64,000 bases of DNA from Streptomyces sp. 130. Lineage in GTDB: Bacteria; Actinomycetota; Actinomycetes; Streptomycetales; Streptomycetaceae. Location of the stretch: NCBI RefSeq assembly GCF_007096885.1, contig NZ_VJNO01000002.1:62001-126000 (forward strand), read 5' to 3'. Every line of letters begins with the position of its first letter. The stretch's first letter is position 1. Under the pieces are notes generated by a model. The model saw nothing but the letters and a program-made list of their open reading frames with translations, was not told where the DNA came from and ran no database searches. Positions 8,401-16,125 of the stretch are shown here, piece by piece. Position numbers and translations under genes: made by a program.

Positions 8401-8955
8401 CTGATTTGGGGGCCACGGCCCCGACGTGCCCGATCTTCCGTGGGGAGCATGGCCGTCCGGCGGTGCGGGCAGGCCGTCCGGGTGGTCGGCCTGACTTGTA
8501 CGCGTATTGTCCGGCCGTGACGTACGCGAGCGGCGCTCGGTGGGCAGGAGATCCACAGACAGCACGGCTGGGCTGCGGCCCCTCTGCGCAACCCGTGTCC
8601 CGACACCCCTCGGGACCTGGAAACCCGCGCTCGAACTTCTCTCCAAAACGCCGGACGACCGCCCGTTCCACGCCGGCGGGGTCTGGCGGCGGCTTGCCAC
8701 CTGGCTCCCCAAACGCGGCGCCCCGGCAGCTGCACTCACTCCCTGGGCCGAGGTCGACCCACTGCGCCCCTTCCGTCACCCGATGGGGCCGAATGCACGT
8801 CCGGTCCGCTCATGGGCAAGACCTTCACGACCGGGTCAGCCGGGCTAATGCCTGCATCCACCACCTGCGCTGCGGAAGAAGGGGAGGCTGCACGCCACAG
8901 CCAGAAGCTCACAGCAGCGACGGAGCTGCGGACCCGGGCAAAGCCTCACATCAGC
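8401..8955. other. Island spacer without a recognisable gene
   Basis: Open frames exist on both strands but none has a convincing start or recognisable motifs. A short plus-strand stretch (about 8620-8720: WKPALELLSKTPDD, HAGGVWRRLATWLPKRGAP) reads like a protein fragment and may be a remnant of a lost gene. Confidence 0.5.
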
Positions 8956-8961
8956 GCCAGG

Positions 8962-8990
8962 TTGACTTCGTGACACAATTATCATGTCAT
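8962..8990 (+). promoter_or_regulatory. Promoter and inverted repeat before the Fic gene
   Basis: A -35 TTGACT (8962-8967) and -10-like TGTCAT (8985-8990) are 17 bp apart. An inverted repeat TGACA (8971-8975) / TGTCA (8985-8989) spans the spacer and -10, a plausible operator. The predicted transcript start falls at or next to the ATG at 8997 and no Shine-Dalgarno sequence is visible, so the message may be leaderless. Based on matching alone. Confidence 0.4.
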
Positions 8991-8996
8991 TGAGTC

Positions 8997-10139
8997 ATGC
9001 TGTATGCGACTCCCTCCCTGGACGCCGACGACCAGCGAGCCCTCGACGAGATCGAGAGCATGCGCCGCTCCCTGCGCCACATGCTCCGCGCCACCCCTCG
9101 CTGGACCCGCCAGCTGCGCCGCAACCTCACCGCCCGCGCGATCGCCGGGTCGAACACCATCGAGGGGTACGCCGCGACGGTCGACGACGTAGAAGCCCTC
9201 ATGTCCGGCGAGGAACCGCTGGAGACCGGCGAACGGACCCGCGCCGAGCTGGAGGGCTACCAGCGCGGCATGACCTACATCCAGGCCCTCGCCGACGCAG
9301 GAGACGACTTCCGCTACGACGCCGGCCTACTCAACGGCCTGCACTTCATGCTCCAAGGCCACCACCTCGACAAGCGCCCCGGCCGCTGGCGCGACGGACC
9401 CGTCTACGTCACCAGCCCCGACGATCCGCTGGTCCCGGCGTACACCGCTCCGGACCATGCAGACGTCCCCGCGCTGATGTCGGAGTTCATCGACTGGCTC
9501 AACGAGGGCGACCTCCACGCCCCCGTCCATGTCCGCGCCTCCATGGCCCACCTCAACCTCGTCAAGATCCACCCATGGAAGGACGGCAACGGACGCATGT
9601 CCCGTGCCCTGTCCACCCTCGTGTTCTCCCGCGAGGCCCTGATGCCGCCCGAATTCTCCTCCATCGAGGAATGGCTCGGCCGGGGGCAGAACACCTACGC
9701 CTATTACCAGGTCCTGGAGGATGTGGGCGGCCCGCACTGGAGCCCCGAACGGGACACTCGCCCCTGGATCCGGTTCTGCCTGACCGCTCACCACCGCCAG
9801 GCCCAGCAGGCCCAGCGGCGCTTCGACGTGATGTCCCGCGCCTGGACCCGTCTGGTCGAATCCGTCGAAGCGACGGGCATGGACGAGCGTGTCGTCTACG
9901 CCCTCCTACCCGCCTTCTCGGACGCGAAGGTCCGCCGCACGGTCTACCAGCAGGACGCCGACCTCAGCGACCAACAGGCCATCCGCGACATCCGCGAGCT
10001 CGTCACCCGCGGCTGGCTCATCCCCCATGGCAAGGCGCGCGCCCGCTACTACGCCCCCGGGCCCCTCATGGACCCGGTCCGGGACGAGGTCCGCCAGTCC
10101 ATGGAGCCGTACACGGATCCCTACCGGCGAGAGCGGTGA
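8997..10139 (+). CDS. Class II Fic family protein with C-terminal winged helix
   Basis: A 380-residue Fic protein. The catalytic loop IHPWKDGNGRMSR (191-203) has His192, Asp196 and the GNGRxxR nucleotide-binding residues, so AMP or NMP transfer to a hydroxyl side chain is expected. The inhibitory motif S-x-x-x-E-G is at 52-57 (SNTIEG), ahead of the Fic core, which makes this a class II, self-inhibited Fic. A C-terminal winged-helix-like region (about 290-375; DLSDQQAIRDIRELVTRGWL) may bind DNA or a target. No separate antitoxin gene is needed. It stands alone in the island with its own promoter. The target cannot be told from sequence. Confidence 0.92.
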   Translation: MLYATPSLDADDQRALDEIESMRRSLRHMLRATPRWTRQLRRNLTARAIAGSNTIEGYAATVDDVEALMSGEEPLETGERTRAELEGYQRGMTYIQALADAGDDFRYDAGLLNGLHFMLQGHHLDKRPGRWRDGPVYVTSPDDPLVPAYTAPDHADVPALMSEFIDWLNEGDLHAPVHVRASMAHLNLVKIHPWKDGNGRMSRALSTLVFSREALMPPEFSSIEEWLGRGQNTYAYYQVLEDVGGPHWSPERDTRPWIRFCLTAHHRQAQQAQRRFDVMSRAWTRLVESVEATGMDERVVYALLPAFSDAKVRRTVYQQDADLSDQQAIRDIRELVTRGWLIPHGKARARYYAPGPLMDPVRDEVRQSMEPYTDPYRRER

Positions 10140-10431
10140 CCCACCCATTCTCGATTGTCATGCCGCCAAGGTGGCCGAGGCGTTCCGCATCTCGTCGGGC
10201 CGCCGCCGCAGGTCTTGCTCCTGGCCACTGATGCACTGCGCGTACCTGGTGAACTGTACGTCGTCGACGACTGGCCGGCCCGATTCGGCCGGATGCCCGA
10301 GGCCATGGAGAACCTCGTTCTCGGCGTCATACCCGTTCACATGCCGGAACCCAAGTCGACCGGGGCGCCCGAGTAGGCCGGGGCGCAGGGGAACGTCCCG
10401 CGCCGCCGGCACGACGCTCGTGGTCGTCCGC
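10140..10431. other. Spacer with a possible gene fragment
   Basis: A plus-strand stretch at about 10210-10376 reads LLLATDALRVPGELYVVDDWPARFGRMPEAMENLVLG, which looks protein-like but has no credible start or match I recognise. It may be a remnant. Otherwise empty. Confidence 0.4.
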
Positions 10432-12579
10432 TCAGGACGTCGCGGCGTTCCTGAACGTGGCGAGGAGCGCTCGGGCGCGGCCCCGGAAGGCTTCGTCCTG
10501 GCGGATGATGCGGTTCTCGACTCCCGAGCGGACGACACGGGCGTCGCCGTCGGCGAGGACTTCGAGTCGGCGCAGGTGGTCGCCGTTCAGGGCTGCGCCT
10601 CCGAGGGCTTCCATAGCGTCGCAGGCCCCTGCCGGATCGGCGTCCCACTCGGCCGAGGCCAGGACGGCGGAGGCGAGTGCGGCGTGGTCCAGAGCGGCAG
10701 GGTCCGCCACGGCTACGAGGGCCAGGACGACGGCCGGCGCCTGCACCGGATCGCTGAGGGCCGCCTCCAGCCTGGCGGTGAGCGGACGGCCGGCGGGGCC
10801 GAGGAGCGCGGTCGCCCGGGCGGCCCTCACCACCGACCAGCGGGCCCACTGGCTCTGCGCGGCGCGGTCGAAGACCGACGCGAGGACGGCGACGACAGGT
10901 TCAGGGTCTCCTGTGACGCGCCACAGGGCTTCGGCGAGGGCCGTGTCCGTGTCCAGCGCGAGCGTGGTGTCCTTGCCCGGATCACTGAGCGCCTCACGCA
11001 GGCGTGGTGCCAGAGCCGCTCCGCAGGAACCGAGTACGGCAGCGGTCCTGGCTGCGTTGCGCGGGTCGCGGCCACCCCGGCCGAGTTCCTGTTCGAGGCA
11101 TCGCAGTAGCGGCGCGGGTTCGCCCGTGAGGTCGTACAGGGCCTTCACCGCCGGGAGGACGTCCCGCTGTGCTGCAGCTCGCAGCGCGGTGACGGCCGTG
11201 TCGCGATCCGCTGGAGCGCAGTCTGCCGCGACGGAGGCAAGGGCACGGGTGGCCTGGCCGGGAATATGGGGGATCGCTGCGCACAGCTCGGGCAGCGCAG
11301 CCGCCGCCTCGGCGCCCCACCCGGCCAACAGGCTGGTCAGCTGCCATGGTTCGTTGCCGCTGAGCGCCGCGGGCTGGGAGAGGCGGGAGCGAACGGCATC
11401 GAGGAGTTCCCTGTCGAACGGGAAGGCCGCGCTCTCCGCGTCCCACAGTCCGGTCGCTGCGTCGAGGGCACGCGGGCGGTGCCCGAGGCCGGCGGCGAGG
11501 AGCGGGGCAGCCTGCTCGGGTGCGACGAGCACGAGTGCGGCCAGAGCACGGTCGGCATGATCGTCCTCCCGGTCCAGGTTCCGTCCGGCAAGAGGGGCGA
11601 GCACGTCCGCAGCGGGTTCGGCGGCGCGGCCCAGCCGCGCCAGGAGAGACGCCATGTCCACCACTGCCTTGTCGTCGACAGCCGCCGCACGCAGGCTCTC
11701 CGCCAACTGCTGCGGGGCACTGCGGGAGAGCATGCAGGCGCGGTCGGCTGCCCAGGTGCCTTCGGCCCGAACCTCGGCCCGGCTGTCGCGCAGGGCCGCG
11801 TCGACCAGGGCGAACGCCGCCTCCCGCTCCGGTCCGTGATCCCGCCCCAGGAGAGCCTCGACGACAGCGGCCAGCGGCTCGCCGCGTTCGAGGTCGAAGT
11901 CGGAGCGCAAGGAGTCGGCCGGCAGGAGCGACAGCATCGTCGCGTGCAGGGAATCAGACCACGGAGCGCCTGAGTCGAGGCAGGCGAAGAGGGCGGCCAG
12001 CCGCACCACGGCAGGCTGGGACGGGTCCAGGACGGAAACCGCCTCAGCCGCTGCACGCTCCGGGTCGAGCCGAGCGATCGCGGCCAGGACCTCGGCCCGG
12101 ACTGCGGGCTCTGTCTCCTCCGCCCAGCGGATCTCCAGGGCGGGCAGGGCGGTTCTGCCGTCGCGGGTGTGTGAAACCGCCCAGGCGGCGGTCTGCCGGA
12201 CGTCCGACTCGGCATCGGCCAGCAACGGCAGAAGCAGCTCCAACTGCGCGGCCACGGCCGCCCGAACACCACCCGGCGCCACCCCGTACTCGTCCTCGCT
12301 CTCGGCCATGCCACCGAGCAACCCCAGGACGTCAGCCGTACGGTGGCCCGCCGCCGCGATCCTGGCGAGGAACGGCACCGCTTCCGCGCTGGCCGCGTAG
12401 ACCGTCCCCTGATGCAGCACGCTCCCGTACAGCTCCGACAACGCTTCGGACGCCGCAGCGGCGTCCGTACCTGTAAAAGCCCGGAGCAGGTCGGGAAGGT
12501 CTTCCGCGCTGCCGTACGCGTGGGAGGAAGAAGCCCAGGGCACAGCGTCCAGGCCATCGAGCGGGTGTACGAGATCCAT
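10432..12579 (-). CDS. HEAT-repeat protein
   Basis: A 715-residue protein made almost entirely of alpha-helical HEAT/PBS-lyase-type repeats. Paired helices rich in Ala, Leu, Asp and Arg recur throughout (TAAWAVSHTRDGRTALPALE, VLAAIARLDPERAAAEAV, AALALVAVADPAALDHAALA). No catalytic motif, signal peptide or membrane segment is visible. Such scaffolds bind proteins or nucleic acids. The ATG at 12579 begins MDLVHPLDGLDAVPW, the usual opening of Streptomyces proteins of this type; the open frame upstream looks unconvincing. It is intact within the island and points against the Fic gene. Role unknown. Confidence 0.8.
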   Translation of the reverse strand: MDLVHPLDGLDAVPWASSSHAYGSAEDLPDLLRAFTGTDAAAASEALSELYGSVLHQGTVYAASAEAVPFLARIAAAGHRTADVLGLLGGMAESEDEYGVAPGGVRAAVAAQLELLLPLLADAESDVRQTAAWAVSHTRDGRTALPALEIRWAEETEPAVRAEVLAAIARLDPERAAAEAVSVLDPSQPAVVRLAALFACLDSGAPWSDSLHATMLSLLPADSLRSDFDLERGEPLAAVVEALLGRDHGPEREAAFALVDAALRDSRAEVRAEGTWAADRACMLSRSAPQQLAESLRAAAVDDKAVVDMASLLARLGRAAEPAADVLAPLAGRNLDREDDHADRALAALVLVAPEQAAPLLAAGLGHRPRALDAATGLWDAESAAFPFDRELLDAVRSRLSQPAALSGNEPWQLTSLLAGWGAEAAAALPELCAAIPHIPGQATRALASVAADCAPADRDTAVTALRAAAQRDVLPAVKALYDLTGEPAPLLRCLEQELGRGGRDPRNAARTAAVLGSCGAALAPRLREALSDPGKDTTLALDTDTALAEALWRVTGDPEPVVAVLASVFDRAAQSQWARWSVVRAARATALLGPAGRPLTARLEAALSDPVQAPAVVLALVAVADPAALDHAALASAVLASAEWDADPAGACDAMEALGGAALNGDHLRRLEVLADGDARVVRSGVENRIIRQDEAFRGRARALLATFRNAATS

Positions 12580-12849
12580 GCGGGTTATGGTGCCACCCGC
12601 CCCTGACAGAGCCACCTGCAGCCAGCTGCAAGGCTCCTTGGGCATCCTTCCCACTGGTCGCAGTAACCGGGCGCGTCACGCGACGGCCTATCGGGCCCAA
12701 CGGCCTTCAAGGCGCCGCTCGGTCGGCAACGCACGATAAGCGTCCGTCGAAGCGTCACCGTGCCCGAGCGTCTCTCGCCGAAGAGACTGCGGCACGAACA
12801 GGGCCGACGCTCGAAGGCAACCGTGGTCCGGGGGGCCTGGGGCCCTTCG

Positions 12850-13085
12850 ATGTGCTGCTGGAGTTCGGCGATTTGGCCGGTGATGCAGCGGGCGTAGGTG
12901 GGGAGCAGGACCGGGACGCTGTCGCCGGCCCAGTCGGCGACCTGGGCGGGCGGGATGCCGTTGTTGAGTCAGGTGGTCAGGCAGGTGTGGCGGAGGTCGT
13001 ACACGCGCTTACCGACGGGCGAGTCGTACTCGTGCTCGGGCAGGACGGCCTTTCGGGCGGCGACGGCCGACTTCACGGACGCGGT
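12850..13085 (-). pseudogene. C-terminal remnant of a tyrosine recombinase (integrase)
   Basis: The minus strand reads KAVLPEHEYDSPVGKRVYDLRHTCLTT, then a TGA, then LNNGIPPAQVADWAGDSVPV and LLPTYARCITGQIAELQQHI. This is the catalytic C-terminus of an actinobacterial phage/ICE integrase, with the R-H box (LRHTC) and the tyrosine in TYARC. The family has Trp (TGG) where the TGA stands (near 12968-12970). The GDS triplet replaces the usual G(H/N)S. Everything upstream of about 13085 is missing; a plus-strand gene remnant abuts there. This is presumably the dead integrase of the island or of a second insertion. Confidence 0.85.
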
Positions 13086-13094
13086 ACGGATATA

Positions 13095-13717
13095 CGGGCC
13101 TGGCGTACGGCTTGCCGCCCTGACCGGCAGCTGCGGCGAGGGCGGTTGGATCGCCGGCTGGTCCGACCTGGACCTCCTCTTGGTTGCCGAGCACGACGCC
13201 ATCGGCCGGGTCCAGGAGGCCCTGCAGCAGTACCGGACTGCCTTGAACGGTGCGGCCTCCCTCGGCCCCACCCTCGTCACGCCCGGCGAACTGACCGGTC
13301 GGCACCTCACCCCGCGCCTGGCGTTCGTCCTCCACCAGTTCCAGCAGGACAGTCCCGTCCTGCACGCCACACCCGACCTCGAACTGCCGACGATCAGCCG
13401 AGACGAGCTTGCTTTCGCCGCCGTCCGTGAACTTCCCCAGGTCGTCCTGACCATGCGTCGCCTACGGGCCGACGCGGGGACCGGCTACCCTGCGGCAGCC
13501 CTACAAGCACCTCGTGCTCGGCTGCCGCCTCCTCCTGCGCGAGCACAACCAGTGGGAGTCGGGCCCCGACCGGATCCTCGCCCGCGGCCTCCCGTATGCC
13601 CTCCCTGGCGGAGATCCCCAGCGCCGGCGCGACGGGGAGACCGAACTCATTCTCAAGCCCGTCACCGCGGCCGTCGACCAGCTCCTCCCCTGGTACGCCG
13701 CCCAGCTCGCCGCCTGA
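13095..13717 (+). pseudogene. Nucleotidyltransferase-fold gene, truncated and frameshifted
   Basis: The first part reads LTGSCGEGGWIAGWSDLDLLLVAEHDA, the G-S...D-x-D core of a minimal nucleotidyltransferase. Around 13480-13510 the frame shifts to YKHLVLGCRLLLREHNQWESGPD and on to PVTAAVDQLLPWYAAQLAA, ending at 13717. The start is missing: the gene abuts the integrase remnant at about 13090, which looks like a recombination junction. It heads a row of same-strand broken genes. Confidence 0.65.
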
Positions 13718-13765
13718 ACGGCCTCCCCTCTCCTTCCTCCCTCTCCATCCGACAGGAGCTTCGCC

Positions 13766-14342
13766 ATGCCCGAAACCATCGCCGTGCCCTCCTTCTCCGC
13801 CCGGATCGTCGAACGCCTGAGCGTCGGAGCCACGAGCCGCCGCGAACGCGTCATCCACTCCCTCGACGGCCTGGAGGACCCGATCCACCCCGACGCACTC
13901 GCCAACACCGGGGCCGACCTGTGGCGTCTGCTCCAGGAACAGGTGCCGGACGGGCTCAACTCCGTGGACTTCCTCCTCGGCCTGGATGCCGGCGGCGTCC
14001 TGCCGACCGTCTCCCTCGCCGGCGCCGCCCACCTCCCGTACAAGATCGCCTGGAAACTGCACCTCCCGCTCGGCGGCGCAGTTCGCTTCAGCGAGCCCCA
14101 CGCGATGCGCACCGACGTCTTCGCGTACGGCATCGCCCCCCGGCCAGCGCATCGTCATCGTGGACGACGAGATCACCACCGGCCGGACCCTGGCCGACCT
14201 CACCCGCCGCCTCCGCGAGGCCGGCGCCGTTCCGCTGGCGGCGGCCTGCCTGGTGGAGGACACCACCCGCGGAGCCCGCGACCTGCTCGCCGACCTCGGT
14301 CTGCCGCTGGTCTCGCTCACCACAATCGAGGGCGCGGCGTGA
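13766..14342 (+). pseudogene. Phosphoribosyltransferase-type gene with one frameshift
   Basis: ATG at 13766 begins MPETIAVPSFSARIVERL. The frame runs well to FAYGIAP near 14140, then shifts at a run of six C (about 14137-14142) into GQRIVIVDDEITTGRTLADL. That segment is the PRPP-binding signature of type I phosphoribosyltransferases. The product then ends TTIEGAA at 14342. Adding or removing bases in the C run restores a protein of about 190 residues, so this is either a recent single lesion or a homopolymer error. Its end overlaps the next gene start as GTGA. Confidence 0.8.
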
Positions 14343-14602
14343 CAGCGGTCGCCCCGGCGGGGATCCGGTTCCACCACGGCTCCCTGGTCATCCCCGCCGG
14401 GGCGGTGCACACCACCCCGCTCTAGTACGACCGTGACTGCTTCCCCATCGGCGCACCGCTCCCGCTTGCCGCCTCCGCCGAGCTCGTCCACCGCCTGAGC
14501 GGGTGCGGTGAGGTCATGGGGGCCTTCGAGGGGAAGCTCGGCGACACCCTCCTCGCCCTGTCGGGTGTCCGCGCCGTCCTCGACTGGCTACGGCTGCGGT
14601 GA
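14339..14602 (+). pseudogene. Small conserved-type gene with in-frame amber codon
   Basis: A GTG at 14339 overlaps the preceding stop. The frame of 88 codons is interrupted by TAG at 14423-14425 (…AVHTTPL stop YDRDCFPIGAPLPL…) and otherwise continues to TGA at 14600. A single CAG-to-TAG change would explain it. I do not recognise the family. The tight coupling shows it was part of the same operon. Confidence 0.55.
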
Positions 14603-14624
14603 GTCCGCGTGGCTGTTCAGGCGG

Positions 14625-15473
14625 CGGGTCCGTACGCGGGGCTCATCGCCCGCACCGGGCTGATCCGGCAGCCTTAGGCCACTACGCCCAGCGGCTGGCG
14701 TGCCGTGATCGGCGACCGTCCCGGCATCGAGGCACACGGCTCGGAGGCAGCGGTGAGCCTGGTGCTCGACCCGGCCGCTCCACCGTGCTGGTCGAGCGAC
14801 GGTCGAGCCCACCCGGACCTGCCGGCCCGCCACTACCTGGCCCTGGAGCGCCGCCTCGGCATCCGCCTGCCCGACACGGCACCCTTCGCTCCGACCCTCG
14901 CGACCGGCCCGAACAACCTCGTGGAGGAACTGCGCTCGGTGGCCTGAACCTCGCCGCCATCACCGCCACTAGCTGTCCGGAGCGCAAGGACTACACCGCC
15001 CAGCGCTACATCACCCTCGCCGAGCACGTCGCCGAGGCCCACCAGGCCCAAGCCCGGCTGCTGCTCATCGGCGGCAACCCGGGCGACGGCCTCCGCATCA
15101 CCGCGGAGGCTCCCCGACGCCACGTGCAGGTCCTCCGCCTCCGGCCGACCACCTCGCCGAACTCTTCCCGCACTGCCACCTGAGCGTCGACAACGACACT
15201 GGCCTCACCCACCTCGCCGCAATGGCCCCCGGCCGGGACGGAACCTCCCCGCCCGACATCGGCTTGTACGCGCACCACAGCCACAGCAAGTGGCGCACCG
15301 GCCTGCCGCACCACCACGCCGTCGCCACCGACCTGTCCGACCGCATGCACCAGGGCGACCTCTGCCCCGTCCGCGACGCCATCACTCCGGACACGAACAT
15401 CCACATGGACGCTTTCCCGCCAGCCGCACTGGCCCAGGTCTGCATCGAACTACTCAACGGGGTGAGGCCATGA
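14625..15473 (+). pseudogene. Glycosyltransferase family 9-like gene, several lesions
   Basis: Fragments in different frames align into one protein: an N-terminal part (VIGDRPGIEAHGSEAAVSLV), a middle part LNLAAITATSCPERKDYTAQ…LLLIGGNPGDGLRIT, and a C-terminal part LSVDNDTGLTHLAAMAPG…HSKWRTGLPHHHAVATDLSD…CIELLNGVRP. The NDTGLTHLAA motif is typical of GT9/heptosyltransferase-like enzymes. At least two frameshifts and a stop (near 14676) separate them. The left border is approximate. The end overlaps the next ATG as ATGA. Confidence 0.6.
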
Positions 15474-15662
15474 CCTTCCAGTCTCTCCTCCGCCTGGGTC
15501 CGGTACGGCGCTTCACCCGCAACCTGCTCAGCCCCGTCGACTCCTCGGCCGCCCACTGCTCCTGAAATACACCCGCGACCCGGCCGAGGCCCGCGAGGAG
15601 ATCCGCGGCCACGCGCGCCTGGCCCGGCACTACCGCGTCCCCGCCCTCCACGCCCACCTCAA
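15470..15662 (+). pseudogene. Truncated phosphotransferase (kinase)-like gene
   Basis: ATG at 15470 is coupled to the preceding stop. The frame reads MTFQSLLRLGPVRRFTRNLLSP, shifts, then continues LLLKYTRDPAEAREEIRGHARLARHYRVPALHAHL. The K in LLLKYTRD looks like the ATP-binding lysine of an aminoglycoside-phosphotransferase-type kinase. Similarity stops near 15662, so most of the gene was lost, probably when the right end of the island formed. Confidence 0.5.
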
Positions 15663-15845
15663 AGAATTTGCCGGGAAAGGGGAGTCGAAGGCAGAGCAGG
15701 CACTGAGCGACGCTCTGCATGACGCCGCGCAGACCGAAGAGCAACTCCATTTTAGTCTCGTTCCACCGCCGAGGAAGGAGGGCTACCAGCAACCGGCAGC
15801 TCTCCAACCCGGCAGGCTTATGGCCGCTACTGTTTGCACGCCCGT
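15663..15845. other. Right-end spacer of the island
   Basis: No gene is supported. Sequence after the kinase remnant is less GC-rich than the backbone and leads to the hairpin and the right repeat. The minus-strand frame through it has no recognisable content. Confidence 0.5.
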
Positions 15846-15870
15846 CCCGAAAACGCCCGAAGTTTTCGGG
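15846..15870. terminator. 9-bp hairpin near the right island border
   Basis: CCCGAAAAC (15846-15854) and GTTTTCGGG (15862-15870) pair perfectly around a 7-nt loop. It lies 63 bp before the right tRNA repeat. It could be a terminator or part of the attachment region; which one is not decidable here. Confidence 0.5.
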
Positions 15871-15933
15871 AGCGGCCAGCGACTGAGCACATTCGCCCAG
15901 GTCAGAGGGACCCCACTCCCCCATCCACCAAGT

Positions 15934-15978
15934 GCCTTCTAAGCGCTTGGCCGCAGGTTCGAGTCCTGCCGGGGGCGC
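15934..15978 (+). repeat. Right attachment-site repeat (attR), tRNA-Arg 3' fragment
   Basis: Exact 45-bp copy of 4244-4288, starting in the anticodon stem and ending past the acceptor stem. It is preceded by unrelated sequence, so it is not a functional tRNA. This is the remnant of the original chromosomal tRNA end pushed away by integration. Confidence 0.93.
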
Positions 15979-16002
15979 CTCGGCGCAGCCGTCCGCGCCG
16001 GA

Positions 16003-16028
16003 CCTCCCCCCGGGGGAGGCTCCTTTTT
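16003..16028 (+). terminator. Intrinsic terminator, probably the original tRNA-Arg terminator
   Basis: CCTCCCCC (16003-16010) pairs with GGGGGAGG (16012-16019) and is followed within four bases by TTTTT. It lies 25 bp past the right tRNA repeat. Before the island entered, this would have stood just downstream of the tRNA gene. Confidence 0.75.
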
Positions 16029-16082
16029 CCGCGGGGCACAGCACGCTAGCGCGGACCGTGTAGTGACGGCGTAAACGCCGCC

Positions 16083-16119
16083 GGAGCCCTGGGAGAGCGC
16101 GCCGCTCTCCCAGGGCTCC
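16083..16119. terminator. 17-bp hairpin terminator after the VWA gene
   Basis: GGAGCCCTGGGAGAG (16083-16097) pairs with CTCTCCCAGGGCTCC (16105-16119), extended by CG/CG around a three-base loop. It lies a few bases past the stop of the minus-strand VWA gene and probably ends its transcript. Confidence 0.8.
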
Positions 16120-16125
16120 TCCCCG

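Larger units (their letters stand above)
4244..15978 (+). mobile_element. tRNA-Arg-integrated genomic island, about 11.7 kb, recombinase decayed
   Basis: Bounded by perfect 45-bp direct repeats of the tRNA 3' end. It carries an ABC-3C-type operon with a RAMA gene, a Fic gene, a HEAT-repeat gene and a row of pseudogenes, including the C-terminal part of a tyrosine recombinase at about 12850-13085. The T-tailed terminator expected just after the tRNA lies outside the right repeat at 16003-16028. No intact integrase, excisionase, replication or transfer gene is visible, so the element is probably immobile by itself. The left part is intact and the right part eroded, which suggests selection on the left cargo. 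Confidence 0.9.

Noticed and set aside
8373..8993. Plus-strand 206-codon frame between the ABC-3C and Fic genes
   Set aside because: No ribosome site, erratic composition, no motifs, and it covers the Fic promoter and a minus-strand gene remnant.
4244..15978. Integrative conjugative element able to transfer
   Set aside because: No FtsK/Tra translocase, replication initiator or intact integrase is visible; the region looks like a decayed island.
15454..16044. Minus-strand 196-codon frame across the right island border
   Set aside because: It runs through the attachment repeat and terminator and is antisense to the kinase remnant; no motifs.
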